A stretch of 64,000 bases of DNA, taken from the NCBI GenBank assembly GCA_047602305.1, contig JASGHO010000001.1, positions 2,604,001 through 2,668,000 on the forward strand, given 5' to 3'. Both the position numbers and the translations under genes were made by a program. Origin of the DNA: Ancrocorticia sp047602305 (lineage in GTDB: Bacteria > Actinomycetota > Actinomycetes > Actinomycetales > Actinomycetaceae). The notes beneath the pieces were generated by a model, which searched no databases, was not told the DNA's origin, and saw nothing but the letters and a program-made list of their open reading frames with translations. This document shows, piece after piece, positions 32,806-41,635 of this stretch (positions within the stretch are counted from its first letter, which is position 1; each line of letters opens with the position of its first letter).

Positions 32806-33921
32806 TCCTCCCAACCACTTGCCCCGTCAGCGGTCGAAGAAAATTCGAGCCTCGGTGCGACGCCCCGCCCGGTTAGCACCGGGAGCCGTTTGAACGACGA
32901 CGGCGCCGCCAACCGCGCTACCCACACCAACGTGCGTGCTGGTGGCGTGGGCGAACGAAAAGCCCGAATCCGCGCAATCGGCCGGTTTCTTTTCGCACGC
33001 GTGGTGCAGGCCGTCGTCGTTGTATGGAGTGCCGTCACACTGACGTTCATCGCGGTGCACCTGGCCCCCGGCAGCATCATCGACAACCTGTTGACGGAAG
33101 CCGAGCGCGCCAACGCGGAGCTGCGCGCGCAGGTGATTCGCGAGTGGGGCCTCGACCAGCCGGTCATCATCCAGTACCTCGGATACTTGGGCAAGGTGGT
33201 GCGCGGCGATCTCGGAACCTCGTACGCCCAGCATCGCAGCGTCAACGACATCTTCGCCGAGCAGTTCCCCTACACCATCCAGCTGACGGTGGCGGCGATG
33301 GTGATTGCGGTCGTCGTCGCTCTTATCGGGTCCCTCTTTGTTTCCACCACCAGCCATCCGGTTGTGCGGGCGTTCTACGAGGGCAGCGAGCTCACCCTGC
33401 TCTCCACCCCGCCGTTCTGGTTCGGAATCCTGCTCCTCTCGATCTTCTCGTTCCAGCTCGGATGGTTCCCGGTGGCGGGCGCGACAGGCCTCATTTCACT
33501 TGTCCTCCCGGCCCTCGCCATCGGCATTCCGGAGGGCGGCAACCTCTCGCAGATACTGCGGCAGGGCATCGGGCGTGGGCTGGACGAGCCGTTCGTTATG
33601 ACGGCGCGTAGCCGCGGGTTGTCGCCGGGAAGCGTCAAGCGCCGCCACCTGCTGCGCCACGCCAGCATCCCCGCCGTTACCGTGGGAACGATGATGGTGG
33701 GAAATCTGCTGGGCGGCGCTGTCATCACCGAGCAGGTGTTCGGACGCCCCGGCCTCGGCCAGATCGCTGTCAACGCCATTTGGGCCAAGGACCTGCCCGT
33801 CATCCTCGCGATTGCGCTGGTCAGCTCCCTGGTGTTCGTTGTGGCCTCCACCGTGATCGACCTGCTGTACATCGCCATTGATCCGCGCATCCGCACGGCG
33901 TTGGGAAAGAAGAAGTCATGA
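32803..33921 (+). CDS. ABC transporter permease, DppB/OppB type
   Basis: About 372 residues. Six predicted membrane helices and the binding-protein-dependent permease motif near the C-terminus (IPEGGNLSQILRQGIGRGLDEPFVMTARSRGLSPGSVKRRHLLRHA, the EAA loop that meets the ATPase). The helix-1 region LFARVVQAVVVVWSAVTLTFIAVHLAPGSIIDNLL with the following LDQPVIIQYLGYLGKVVRGDLGTSY is typical of DppB. A hydrophilic N-terminal extension of about 65 residues is longer than usual, so the true start may be further in; GTG 32803 is used because of AAGAGA upstream. First main gene of an operon; overlaps the next gene by ATGA. Confidence 0.88.
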   Translation: MSSQPLAPSAVEENSSLGATPRPVSTGSRLNDDGAANRATHTNVRAGGVGERKARIRAIGRFLFARVVQAVVVVWSAVTLTFIAVHLAPGSIIDNLLTEAERANAELRAQVIREWGLDQPVIIQYLGYLGKVVRGDLGTSYAQHRSVNDIFAEQFPYTIQLTVAAMVIAVVVALIGSLFVSTTSHPVVRAFYEGSELTLLSTPPFWFGILLLSIFSFQLGWFPVAGATGLISLVLPALAIGIPEGGNLSQILRQGIGRGLDEPFVMTARSRGLSPGSVKRRHLLRHASIPAVTVGTMMVGNLLGGAVITEQVFGRPGLGQIAVNAIWAKDLPVILAIALVSSLVFVVASTVIDLLYIAIDPRIRTALGKKKS

Positions 33922-34898
33922 GCGCCACCTCAGTTCAGGCCACCGCGAATGCGGCAATCTCGCCAGCTTCGGCGAACGCAGCTACCGCTACGGGCGCGCC
34001 AACGGATACCGGCGCGCTAGCCGATACAGGGGCGGCAACCGCGCGCGGGAGTTCACGACGCGGCCCCCTCGCACGCATCGCCGGCGCACTCAAGCGGCAA
34101 CCGGGGGTGGCGCTCGCGGGCGTGTATCTCGTCGTCGTCGCCCTGGCGTGCCTCGTCCCGCAGCTCTTCACGAGCGCGGACCCCATCGCACAGGACCTGT
34201 TGATGGTGAACCAGGCGCCGTCGCTCGAACATATCGCGGGAACCGACTACCTGGGCCGCGACCTGTTCGCCCGCATCGTCTACGGCGCGCGCTACTCGAT
34301 CGGTATCGGCATCGCGGTGACGCTGATTTCGCTGTTCTTCGGCGCGATCGTCGGCCTGTTTGCGGGGACGGCGCGCTCGCGGATCATCGACACCGCGTTC
34401 ATGCGTGCGATCGACGTGCTCTCCTCGTTCCCGTCGGTGCTGCTCGCCCTCATCATCGTGGGCCTGACCGGCGCCGGAGTTCCCAACCTCATCGTGGCCC
34501 TCGGCGTGGCCGGAATCCCCACGTTCGCCCGCATGATCCGGGCGGAAACGAAGTCGGTGGTGCTTTCCGAGTACGTCGAGCAGTCGATCACTTTTGGCCT
34601 GCCGCGCTGGAAGATGCTGCTGCGGCACGTGCTCCCGAACTCGCTCGGCGTCATCCCCTACATGGTGACGATCAGCCTCGGTGGTGCCATCATGGGCGTC
34701 TCCGCGCTCAGCTTCCTCGGCATCGGCCCGCAGCCGCCCACCCCCGAGTGGGGCACGATTCTTGCCGAGTCGCGCAACTTCCTCCGCGTCGCCTGGTGGA
34801 GCGGAATTCTCCCGGGCATCGTCCTAGTTCTCACCGTCATCTCGTTCACCGTGGTGGGCCGCGCATGGCAGGCATCGTTTGAAAGGAAAGACCGATGA
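33918..34898 (+). CDS. ABC transporter permease, DppC/OppC type
   Basis: 326 residues with six membrane helices. Typical DppC elements: the N-terminal helix (GVALAGVYLVVVALACLVPQLF), then the periplasmic block TSADPIAQDLLMVNQAPSLEHIAGTDYLGRDLFARIVYGARYSIGIG and the EAA-loop IRAETKSVVLSEYVEQSITFGLPRWKMLLRHVLPNS. The N-terminal about 50 residues are a Thr/Ala/Gly low-complexity run encoded by near-repeats (GATTATGAPTDTGALADTGAA). ATGA overlaps on both sides couple it to the permease before and the ATPase after. Forms the channel with the DppB-like protein. Confidence 0.92.
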   Translation: MSATSVQATANAAISPASANAATATGAPTDTGALADTGAATARGSSRRGPLARIAGALKRQPGVALAGVYLVVVALACLVPQLFTSADPIAQDLLMVNQAPSLEHIAGTDYLGRDLFARIVYGARYSIGIGIAVTLISLFFGAIVGLFAGTARSRIIDTAFMRAIDVLSSFPSVLLALIIVGLTGAGVPNLIVALGVAGIPTFARMIRAETKSVVLSEYVEQSITFGLPRWKMLLRHVLPNSLGVIPYMVTISLGGAIMGVSALSFLGIGPQPPTPEWGTILAESRNFLRVAWWSGILPGIVLVLTVISFTVVGRAWQASFERKDR

Positions 34899-36769
34899 CA
34901 CTGATTGAGGATCGCAACCCGCTAGCTGGTTTGCCGGGTTCTGTTGCGGACGGCCTGCTGGATAAGGGCGTGCTGGACAAGGGCGTGCCGGATAACGGAG
35001 CTGCTCTGGCTTCTTCGTTTGCCGGTGAATCTTTTGTCGACGACGACGTCCTGGGTGCGCGTGCGGGGGCGGGTGCGGGCGTTGCCCCTCTTGTTCGTGT
35101 AGAGAACTTGCGCGTTGGGTTTGACGTGACGGACTCGCGCACGGGTGTGGCGGCCCGCCGCGAGGTCATCACCGGTATTTCCTTCTCGATTGCGCCGGGT
35201 GAGACCGTGGGTATCGTGGGCGAATCCGGGTCCGGCAAGTCGGTCACCGTGCGAACATTGCTCGGACTGAACGCCGCGAACCAGACGACGCAGGCTGATC
35301 GCCTCGAAGTATTTGGGCGGGACGGGCTGGCGCTGTCCGAAGGCCAGTGGGCCGGGGTGCGCGGGGAGAAGATTGGCTTCGTGCTGCAGGATGCACTGAG
35401 CTCGCTCGACCCGCTCAAGACCATTGGGCTGGAGATTGCTGAGGCGCTGCAGCCGCGGCGGAGGCCGCGGCTGCGCAAGTTCGCCGACGCCATCTACCGC
35501 CTGCTTGAGGATGTGGGCATTCCTGACCCGGAGCTGCGCGCCCGCCAGTACTCGCATGAGTTGTCCGGCGGCCTCCGCCAGAGGGCACTCATTGCCAGCG
35601 CCATCGCGCAGAACCCGGACCTCATCATCGCCGACGAGCCCACCACAGCACTCGACGTCACCGTGCAGGCGCAGATCCTTGAACTGCTGCGCCGCAAGGC
35701 GGCCGAGGGGCACGCCATCATCATGGTGTCGCACGATCTGGCCGTTATCGGGTCCGTCTGCGATCGCATCATCGTCATGAAGGACGGACAGATCGTTGAG
35801 GAGGGTCCGAGCCGCGAGATCCTCACCAATCCGCGTGAGGCCTACACGAAGCTGCTGCTTGCGGCGGTGCCGTCGGCGCGCTCGCGCGGCTACCGGCTCT
35901 CGAGTGTGGAGCGCGTGGCGCTGCCCGCGAAGCCAGCTTCCGCGGAGGGCGGGACGAATGATGCTCCCGTCCTTGTCGCTAGCGGCATCACCAAGGAATT
36001 CGTGGGACGCCACGGCTCCCGTATTGCAGCCGTCGATGACGCTCACATTGAGCTGCATCCGGGGCGCACGCTTGGCGTGGTGGGTGAGTCGGGTTCCGGC
36101 AAGAGCACCCTTGCCCGTATCATCGCCGCACTGCTGGAACCGGATGGCGGAGAGGTGAGGCTTGACGGCGAAACCTGGTCGCCGCTGCCGGAGAAGGCTC
36201 GCCGGGGCCGCCGCCACGAGATCCAGGTGGTGGCACAGAATCCGCTTGCTTCCTTCGACCCGCGCTACACCGTCACCCAGCTCATCGCCGAACCGTTGCG
36301 CGAGCTGACCTCGTTGAACAAGGCCGAGATTGCCGCCCGGGTTGAGGAAGTCCTGGACCTTGTGCAGCTTCCCAAGCACCTGGCCAACTCATCGCCGCGC
36401 CGCCTCTCCGGTGGCCAGCGTCAGCGCGTGGCGATCGCCCGCGCGATCGCCACGAACCCGCGCATCCTCATCGCGGACGAGGCAGTCTCGGCGCTCGATG
36501 TGTCCATTCAGGCCCAGATCCTTGATCTTCTTGCCGATATTCAGGCTCAGACGAACGTCGCGATCCTCTTCATCTCCCACGATCTTGGGGTCATCCACCA
36601 CATCTCCGACTCAATTGTGGTGATGCGTCATGGGCAGATCGTTGAGCAGGGGCTACCCGAGGACGTGCTGGTCAATCCTGCCCATCCCTACACGCAGCGG
36701 CTCATTGCCTCGCTGCCGCAGCTCCCGGAGTCTGCGGCAGCAGCTCAGCTCCCTGTAACGGAAAGGTGA
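34895..36769 (+). CDS. Double ABC ATPase (DppD-DppF fusion)
   Basis: 624 residues with two full nucleotide-binding domains. Domain 1 (about 65-330) has Walker A GESGSGKS, signature LSGGLRQRAL and Walker B LIIADEPTTALDVT. Domain 2 (about 355-615) has GESGSGKST, LSGGQRQRVAIARAIATNPRILIADEAVSALDVS. Each ends with the oligopeptide-type C-terminal segment (HPYTQRLIASLP in the second). This is the usual fused form of DppD plus DppF in actinobacteria and powers both sides of the permease dimer. The N-terminus (about 1-62) contains a repeat DKGVLDKGVPDNG. Overlaps the previous gene by ATGA. Confidence 0.93.
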   Translation: MTLIEDRNPLAGLPGSVADGLLDKGVLDKGVPDNGAALASSFAGESFVDDDVLGARAGAGAGVAPLVRVENLRVGFDVTDSRTGVAARREVITGISFSIAPGETVGIVGESGSGKSVTVRTLLGLNAANQTTQADRLEVFGRDGLALSEGQWAGVRGEKIGFVLQDALSSLDPLKTIGLEIAEALQPRRRPRLRKFADAIYRLLEDVGIPDPELRARQYSHELSGGLRQRALIASAIAQNPDLIIADEPTTALDVTVQAQILELLRRKAAEGHAIIMVSHDLAVIGSVCDRIIVMKDGQIVEEGPSREILTNPREAYTKLLLAAVPSARSRGYRLSSVERVALPAKPASAEGGTNDAPVLVASGITKEFVGRHGSRIAAVDDAHIELHPGRTLGVVGESGSGKSTLARIIAALLEPDGGEVRLDGETWSPLPEKARRGRRHEIQVVAQNPLASFDPRYTVTQLIAEPLRELTSLNKAEIAARVEEVLDLVQLPKHLANSSPRRLSGGQRQRVAIARAIATNPRILIADEAVSALDVSIQAQILDLLADIQAQTNVAILFISHDLGVIHHISDSIVVMRHGQIVEQGLPEDVLVNPAHPYTQRLIASLPQLPESAAAAQLPVTER

Positions 36770-36933
36770 GGTGACGCCGTGATGTCACGCAGTTTGATGC
36801 TGAAGGGGTCCGCCTCCTCCCAACTGGATTTCTAGTAGTTGGATTTCCAGCTGTCTGGCGTGAAGTCAGACGCCCGGCGGCCCCCGCAACTCCCCACGCA
36901 TCCACGCCACAAGCTACTTCATCATTGGATTCA

Positions 36934-37008
36934 TTTCCTTAGTGGCCTCCACAGCGACATTCCGTGCCGTATACGGCACGGAGTGCGGCTCAGCGGCCAG
37001 TTAGGAAA
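36934..37008. repeat. 75-bp palindromic element between ATPase and receptor genes
   Basis: The core, 36961-36982, is a perfect 22-bp palindrome (TCCGTGCCGTA and its complement). Outer arms TTTCCTTAGTGGCC (36934-36947) and GGCCAGTTAGGAAA (36995-37008) match at 12 of 14. A further hairpin, GCTGACT with AGTCAGC, follows at about 37019-37045. The 304-bp gap 36770-37073 has no gene. The core CCGTGCCRTATAYGGCA recurs in the 76-bp palindrome at 40435-40510. Confidence 0.65.
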
Positions 37009-37073
37009 CACAGTCTCAGCTGACTCCTGACTAGCCGAAGTCAGCCGAAACCACTCACCCGAAAGGCAACACC

Positions 37074-38783
37074 ATGTCTCTTTCCCGCTTCACAGGTCTT
37101 CGCTTCAGACGGAGTAAGTCCCTCTTGGCGGCCGCAGCCGCGGCCCTGCTCGCGCTTTCCGCCTGCTCCTCCGGCACCGATTCCGGCTCCGGCTCGCAAG
37201 CCACTGGTTCGGGCTCTTCCAGCACCGCAGCCGCTGGCGATCCTGTCACCGGCCAGACCCTCACCTGGGCGCTGGAGAAGTCGCCGGTCACGCTCAATCC
37301 GCAGCAGAACAGCCAGGACGGCTTTGTTTTCGTGCTGCGCAACTACGCTGATTCGTACCTTTACTTGAACGAAAAGGGCGAATATGAGCCGTGGCTTGCC
37401 GAAAGCTTCACGCTGAGCGATGACCGCCTCGACCTCACTCTCAAGCTGCGCGAGGGCGTGACGTTCTCGGACGGAGAAGTGCTGAACGCGGACGCCGTCG
37501 TCGCCAATTTTGACTACCTGGTCTCGGACAAGAATCCGAATCTGCCGAAGTGGAAGGAAGCCCTGAAGGGCTTCGAGAAGACGGACGAGTACACGGTGGT
37601 GTTCCATCTGAACCGGGTGGAGCCGACGTTCGTGGACGAGTTGTCCTCGGTCAAGACCTCCCCGATTTCGCCGAAGTCGCTGACGAGCGCGAAGAGCCTG
37701 GAGGCGGGCGGCCCGGATGTGGCGCTGGTGGGCGCGTACACGCTCAAGAGCTACACCGAGGGCAACGAGATCGTGCTGGAGAAGAACCCCTCCTACAAGT
37801 GGGATGAGTGGGGACCGGCTGCGCTCGTTGAGGCGAATCCGGGTGCTCCCTACGCTGACGAGCAGATCTTCCGTATTCTGCCTGAGGCCGCGACCCGTAC
37901 CGGCGCGCTGACTTCGGGTCAGGTTGACGTGATTTACGGCGTGCCAGCGCAGGACGTCGCCCTCTTTGACACCGACCAGTACGCCTACGGCCAGGTCCTC
38001 AACTCGGGCACGGTCTACTCGCTCTACCTCAACACCACCAAGGCCCCCTTCGACGACATCCGCATCCGCCAGGCCCTCCAGAAGGGCGTGGATTATGATG
38101 CCGTCGTCGAGAGTGTGTACTACGGAAACGGCACCGTGGCGAAGCAGTGGTTCTCGCCCGCCAGCATCTTCTCGAACAAGGACTTCGATTCCGCCGTCAC
38201 CTTCGACAAGGACGCGGCCAACAAGTTGCTCGACGACGCCGGCTGGACCAAGCGCAATGCCGACGGCTTCCGTACGAACGCCGCGGGCGACAAGCTGACG
38301 ATCGTGGTCAACGCCGACGCCCCCTACATCCGCGACTCCCGCGAGATCCTCTTCCAGGCGGTCGTCGCCGAGGCCAAGGAGAACCTGGGTGTGGACTTCC
38401 AGTTCCAGGCTCTCGACCCGGGCACCGTCACCACCTCGTGGCAGGACAACAAGAACGACGGCTTCGACAACTCGATGGGCTCCACCGACATCTCCACCTC
38501 GCTCGACCTCCTCATCCCCGCCTGGGATCCGCCGCGCATCTTCATCGGCCAGGACCCGGAGGCCGTCAAGCTGATCGCCTCGGCCAAGGAGGCCCCGAGC
38601 GTCGAGGAGCGCAAGAAGTTCTACGACCAGCTGCAGGACTACGTGGTCAACGAGAAGGCCTACCTCGTGCCGCTCTACGTCACCCGCGATAACTGGGCCG
38701 CCGACAAGGACATCCAGAACATCCTGGTCTCCGAGATCTCCGGTCACATCTTCTCGACGACGACGGCCTGGCGCGCCGAGTAG
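37074..38783 (+). CDS. Extracellular solute-binding lipoprotein, family 5 (Dpp/Opp type)
   Basis: 569 residues. Lipoprotein signal: basic start (RFTGLRFRRSKS), hydrophobic Ala/Leu run and lipobox LSAC with Cys31, then a Ser/Gly linker. The mature protein has the SBP_bac_5 pattern: ALEKSPVTLNP, NYADSYLYLNEKGEYEPWLAESFTLSDDRLDLTLKLREGVTFSDGEVLNADAVVANF, VGAYTLKSYTEGNEIVLEKNPSYKW, and DIRIRQALQKGVDYDAVVESVYYGNGT. It should bind a peptide-like or other small solute outside the cell and hand it to the permeases. The ligand is not readable from sequence; the Cys-rich leader and GST neighbour suggest a thiol or sulfur compound (inference). Confidence 0.93.
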   Translation: MSLSRFTGLRFRRSKSLLAAAAAALLALSACSSGTDSGSGSQATGSGSSSTAAAGDPVTGQTLTWALEKSPVTLNPQQNSQDGFVFVLRNYADSYLYLNEKGEYEPWLAESFTLSDDRLDLTLKLREGVTFSDGEVLNADAVVANFDYLVSDKNPNLPKWKEALKGFEKTDEYTVVFHLNRVEPTFVDELSSVKTSPISPKSLTSAKSLEAGGPDVALVGAYTLKSYTEGNEIVLEKNPSYKWDEWGPAALVEANPGAPYADEQIFRILPEAATRTGALTSGQVDVIYGVPAQDVALFDTDQYAYGQVLNSGTVYSLYLNTTKAPFDDIRIRQALQKGVDYDAVVESVYYGNGTVAKQWFSPASIFSNKDFDSAVTFDKDAANKLLDDAGWTKRNADGFRTNAAGDKLTIVVNADAPYIRDSREILFQAVVAEAKENLGVDFQFQALDPGTVTTSWQDNKNDGFDNSMGSTDISTSLDLLIPAWDPPRIFIGQDPEAVKLIASAKEAPSVEERKKFYDQLQDYVVNEKAYLVPLYVTRDNWAADKDIQNILVSEISGHIFSTTTAWRAE

Positions 38784-38797
38784 CCACGGGTCGGGTT

Positions 38798-38824
38798 CCG
38801 GCGCTCACGTTGGGTGGGCGCCGG
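38798..38824 (+). terminator. Hairpin after the receptor gene
   Basis: CCGGCGC (38798-38804) and GCGCCGG (38818-38824), perfect arms with a 13-nt loop, 14 bp after the stop. Probable terminator or mRNA 3' end; no T-tract. Confidence 0.55.
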
Positions 38825-38885
38825 GGTCGGGACGTGCCCGGATCTGCGGGCGTGCCGCTGGCCCGCGTCGGCGCCCGCATCCAGC

Positions 38886-38934
38886 ACGGGCCCATCCAGC
38901 AAACCCCGCACCCAGAACGGGCCCATCCAGCAAA
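38886..38934. repeat. 18-bp direct repeat
   Basis: ACGGGCCCATCCAGCAAA occurs at 38886-38903 and again at 38917-38934, a 31-bp period. The second copy runs into the left end of palindromic element E1. Confidence 0.75.
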
Positions 38935-39008
38935 GAAGTGTCATTTTCCGCAACGTGTGTTTTTCCTAGGGAAAATGCGTTACGTGTTGCGGGAATTGTT
39001 ACTCCTTT
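38932..39008. repeat. Palindromic element E, copy 1
   Basis: About 77 bp, left end AAAGAAGTGTCATTTTC and right end inverted (GTTACTCCTTT), with inner CCGCAAC/GTTGCGG arms and a TTTTTCC/GGAAAA core. In reverse orientation it aligns with 52360-52439 over most of its length. It lies in front of the GST-like gene. Confidence 0.65.
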
Positions 39009-39071
39009 CATCCACTCCCGATTCTCCAGTTACCCACTCTCACCAATTTCCAGATTTTGAAAAGAGCAATC

Positions 39072-40247
39072 ATGACCACGACACAAAACGACGTGTTGGC
39101 ACAGTCTGACGACGAGGCGACGCTGACCGAAGCGACATCGGCTGAAGCGTCCGCAGCCACAGAGGAGAAGGCTCCCGTCCGCCTCCACAAGGGCGGCAAG
39201 CCCTATGAGGAGACGAGCGTCGAGCAGACTCCGGACGGCGCGTTCCGACGCCAGCGCAACGCTTTCACCAAGCGTTTCGGCGACGGCCCCGACGAGGCCC
39301 CGGTTGTCCCGGGCCGCTACCGCATCCTCGGTGCTCCGAGCTGCGGCTGGTACCGCCGCCAGCGCATCGTGCTGCGACTCCTCGGCCTCACCGACGTGTT
39401 CGCCCCCGAGATCGTCTATGGGCGTGACGACGACGGCTGGAAGCTGAAGGTCACGCCGGGTAGTGCCGCCGAGCAGTTCGGTTACGAGCGTCTCAACGAT
39501 TTCTACCGCAACACCACCGATCATTTCGAGGGCCGCGGCACCTCCCCGACGGTCGTGGATCTGGAGACCGGCAAGGTGGTGACGAACAACTACCACCTCA
39601 TCTCCATCGACCTGGAGACCGCCTGGAAGCCGTTCCACAAGGAGGGCGCGCCCGATCTTTACCCGGAGGCGCTGCGCCAGGAGATTGACCTGCTCAACCA
39701 GCAGTTGTTCGACGATGTCAACAACGGCACCTACAAGGTCATCTTCGCCACCAGTGACGGCGCCGCCCGCGCCGCCTACGGAGTGTTCGCCGCCCGCCTC
39801 GCCGACTACGACTTCCGCCTCGCCTCGCGCCGCTACCTCTTCGGCGACCAGCTGACGGACTCGGACGTGCGCCTCTTCCAGAGCCTCGAATCCTTCGAGA
39901 ATGGTTACCGTCCCGGCCTCGTCAGCAAGCTGGGAACCGAGGACATCCTGCACATCTGGGACTTCCCGAACCTCTGGGCCTACGCCCGCGACCTCTTCCA
40001 AACGCCCGGTTTTATCGACGACGTCGAACTCTACGACCTGGGCTTCGTCCCCGGCGAGGATGGCAAGTATTCCTACGGTTTCGCGGATGAGGACGACAGC
40101 CCGTTCGGCACCCCGGCCTTCGAACGCCGCCAGCGCCAGTACCAGGAATGGTTGGAGCCCACGGGCCGCGAGGCATTGGGCGGTTCGCCGCTCTACTCCG
40201 GCCCCGGTGGTGGCGGCTCCTTCGAGCTGTGGAACTTCGGCGGCTAA
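39072..40247 (+). CDS. Glutathionyl-hydroquinone-reductase-like GST
   Basis: 391 residues. Two-domain GST of the YqjG/ECM4 (xi) family, which strip a thiol from S-conjugated hydroquinones. The thioredoxin-like domain carries GAPSCGWYRRQRIVLRLLGL, so the catalytic Cys91 is kept, but the family's CPWAHR is changed to CGWYRR. Other landmarks: SPTVVDLETGKVVTNNYHLISIDL (cis-Pro-equivalent loop), LYPEALRQEIDLLNQQLFDDVNNGTYKVIFA and FLFGDQLTDSDVRLF-like YLFGDQLTDSDVRLFQSLESF. A hydrophilic N-terminus of about 75 residues is typical. ATG 39072 with AAAGAG upstream. Most actinomycetes lack glutathione, so the thiol may be imported or be mycothiol. It follows the importer genes and ends before a strong terminator. 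Confidence 0.87.
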   Translation: MTTTQNDVLAQSDDEATLTEATSAEASAATEEKAPVRLHKGGKPYEETSVEQTPDGAFRRQRNAFTKRFGDGPDEAPVVPGRYRILGAPSCGWYRRQRIVLRLLGLTDVFAPEIVYGRDDDGWKLKVTPGSAAEQFGYERLNDFYRNTTDHFEGRGTSPTVVDLETGKVVTNNYHLISIDLETAWKPFHKEGAPDLYPEALRQEIDLLNQQLFDDVNNGTYKVIFATSDGAARAAYGVFAARLADYDFRLASRRYLFGDQLTDSDVRLFQSLESFENGYRPGLVSKLGTEDILHIWDFPNLWAYARDLFQTPGFIDDVELYDLGFVPGEDGKYSYGFADEDDSPFGTPAFERRQRQYQEWLEPTGREALGGSPLYSGPGGGGSFELWNFGG

Positions 40248-40286
40248 TGGTTGACGCTTAACAGCTAAGGCCGATCTATCAGGTGG

Positions 40287-40334
40287 GCGAGATCCCGTGT
40301 TGCGGTGCGTTAGCTTCGTGGCACGGGATCTCGC
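40287..40334 (+). terminator. Terminator of the GST gene
   Basis: Perfect 13-bp arms GCGAGATCCCGTG (40287-40299) and CACGGGATCTCGC (40322-40334), followed by TTCAT. Clear end of the importer/GST unit. Confidence 0.75.
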
Positions 40335-40434
40335 TTCATATTCCACTCGGTGATTGATTTCTTGCTTGGTGTGCTGGGTGATGTGGGTTTCGGGTGTTGT
40401 GGAGGGTGTTGAGATCGAGGTTCGCGCACTAGTC

Positions 40435-40510
40435 GATGCAAAAGTCCGGGTATATGTTACGGCCGTGCCATATATGGCATGCCGGTGACTTATACCCGGA
40501 AATATGCATC
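40435..40510. repeat. 76-bp near-perfect palindrome
   Basis: The element is symmetric about 40472/40473. Outer GATGCA/TGCATC arms are perfect; next come four poorly matched positions and an arm of 28 with 23 matches, including CCGGGTATA against TATACCCGG and the core TGCCATATATGGCA. It sits between the GST terminator and the convergent ferredoxin-like gene. The core resembles that of 36961-36982. Could be a paired operator, a cruciform-forming site or a recombination site. Confidence 0.7.
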
Positions 40511-40542
40511 AACTTCTTGAGCCATCCCAAGGAATCAATCAT

Positions 40543-41634
40543 CTAGTGCTGCATCTGGCTGGTGGGGCGCATGAGGCGTTCCGCCAGCTCGGGCGGCAGC
40601 TGCTGTGCTAGCTCCGGCGGAAGCTGGGAGCCGAACGGATTGGACTCGCGGTACGAACAAACGGAGCACAGGCCGTCATCGTCGGGATTACCGAGGTTGA
40701 GGAAGCCACCCGTTCCTGAACTGGCCGCCCCGGGACCAGCAAAAATACTGGAACCTACTATTCCTGGTGCCGCCGATCCCGGCGCATCTACTCCCGTATT
40801 GGATGGCCCGGACCCGTCGACGTTTCCACGTGCTCCCGAACCGGCTCCGCCGCCCGGGTAGACCGCGCCGCAGCGGGTGCAGCTGCGCGTGACGACCTGC
40901 GTGAGGAGGTCGCGGCGGCCTTCGAGGACGTCGTTAAAACGGTGTTGCGCGCCGGCGGTGATGGCCTGGACCGGGCAGAAGCGCACGCAGGCTTGGCAGG
41001 AGCGGCAGCGTTCGGTGTTTTGGATGAGGCTGTGGAGGGTTTGGCCGGTTGCGCCGACGGCGGCCCGCAGTTCCAGGGCGCCGTGCGGACAGGCCTGGAC
41101 GCACACGTTGCAGGCGGTGCAGCCCGAGACGTGGAGGCGTATCCCTGCGGCGGCGGCCGGGATGTCAGCGATTTCGCTGATCCAGCCGCGTTCGCGCAGG
41201 TGGCGGAGGGCGGCGAGGGTGCGGGCTTGGTCGTCGTCGGCGAGGTTGAGGGGGCCTTCGTCGGCCGCCCCAAACAAGACGCGGCGGGGGAGTGGCACGG
41301 CGGCGAGATCAATGACGTCGCCGTGGCGGAAATGCTTCTTCCCCGGCACCATTTCTCCCACAAGATCGGGCGTAAGTCCACACCAGATATCCACTATCCG
41401 CGCGTAACCAGCCGGATCGTCAAGGCATGGCCGCCACTCCACGCGCGAGACGCCGCACGCGAGAATCTGGGCGGGCAGCCCGATCGGCGCGTGCGAGATG
41501 CACCCCTGGAGGACCACCCCGAGTTCACTTTTCGCGGGATCCAGCTCCCGGGCGTGCGCGCAGGTCAGGATGACCTTCGTGGGAAGGTCATGCGCAAGAA
41601 TCCAGCGGAGGAGCCCGGAAACCGAATCGCACAT
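40543..41634 (-). CDS. Ferredoxin-like Fe-S protein of the DMSO reductase locus
   Basis: 363 residues. An N-terminal part of about 170 residues with a few Cys/His (LTCAHARELDP, LQGCISHAPIG, ACGVSR) is followed by two [4Fe-4S] clusters: CTACNVCVQACPHGA and CRSCQACVRFCPVQA (about 182-240). A further CTRCG and, after a Gly/Ser/Ala-rich linker, CSVCSYRES form a Cys4 site that could bind zinc. The C-terminus has a repeated QLPPELAQQLPPELAERL. It is not exported (no signal). Its start is 1 nt from the stop of the TorD-like gene, so it is co-transcribed with the two chaperones; likely an electron-transfer or assembly partner of the reductase. Confidence 0.78.
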   Translation of the reverse strand: MCDSVSGLLRWILAHDLPTKVILTCAHARELDPAKSELGVVLQGCISHAPIGLPAQILACGVSRVEWRPCLDDPAGYARIVDIWCGLTPDLVGEMVPGKKHFRHGDVIDLAAVPLPRRVLFGAADEGPLNLADDDQARTLAALRHLRERGWISEIADIPAAAAGIRLHVSGCTACNVCVQACPHGALELRAAVGATGQTLHSLIQNTERCRSCQACVRFCPVQAITAGAQHRFNDVLEGRRDLLTQVVTRSCTRCGAVYPGGGAGSGARGNVDGSGPSNTGVDAPGSAAPGIVGSSIFAGPGAASSGTGGFLNLGNPDDDGLCSVCSYRESNPFGSQLPPELAQQLPPELAERLMRPTSQMQH

Positions 41635-41635
41635 G

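Noticed and set aside
38886..38934. Start of a CRISPR array
   Set aside because: Only two 18-bp repeats 31 bp apart, no further units and no cas genes.
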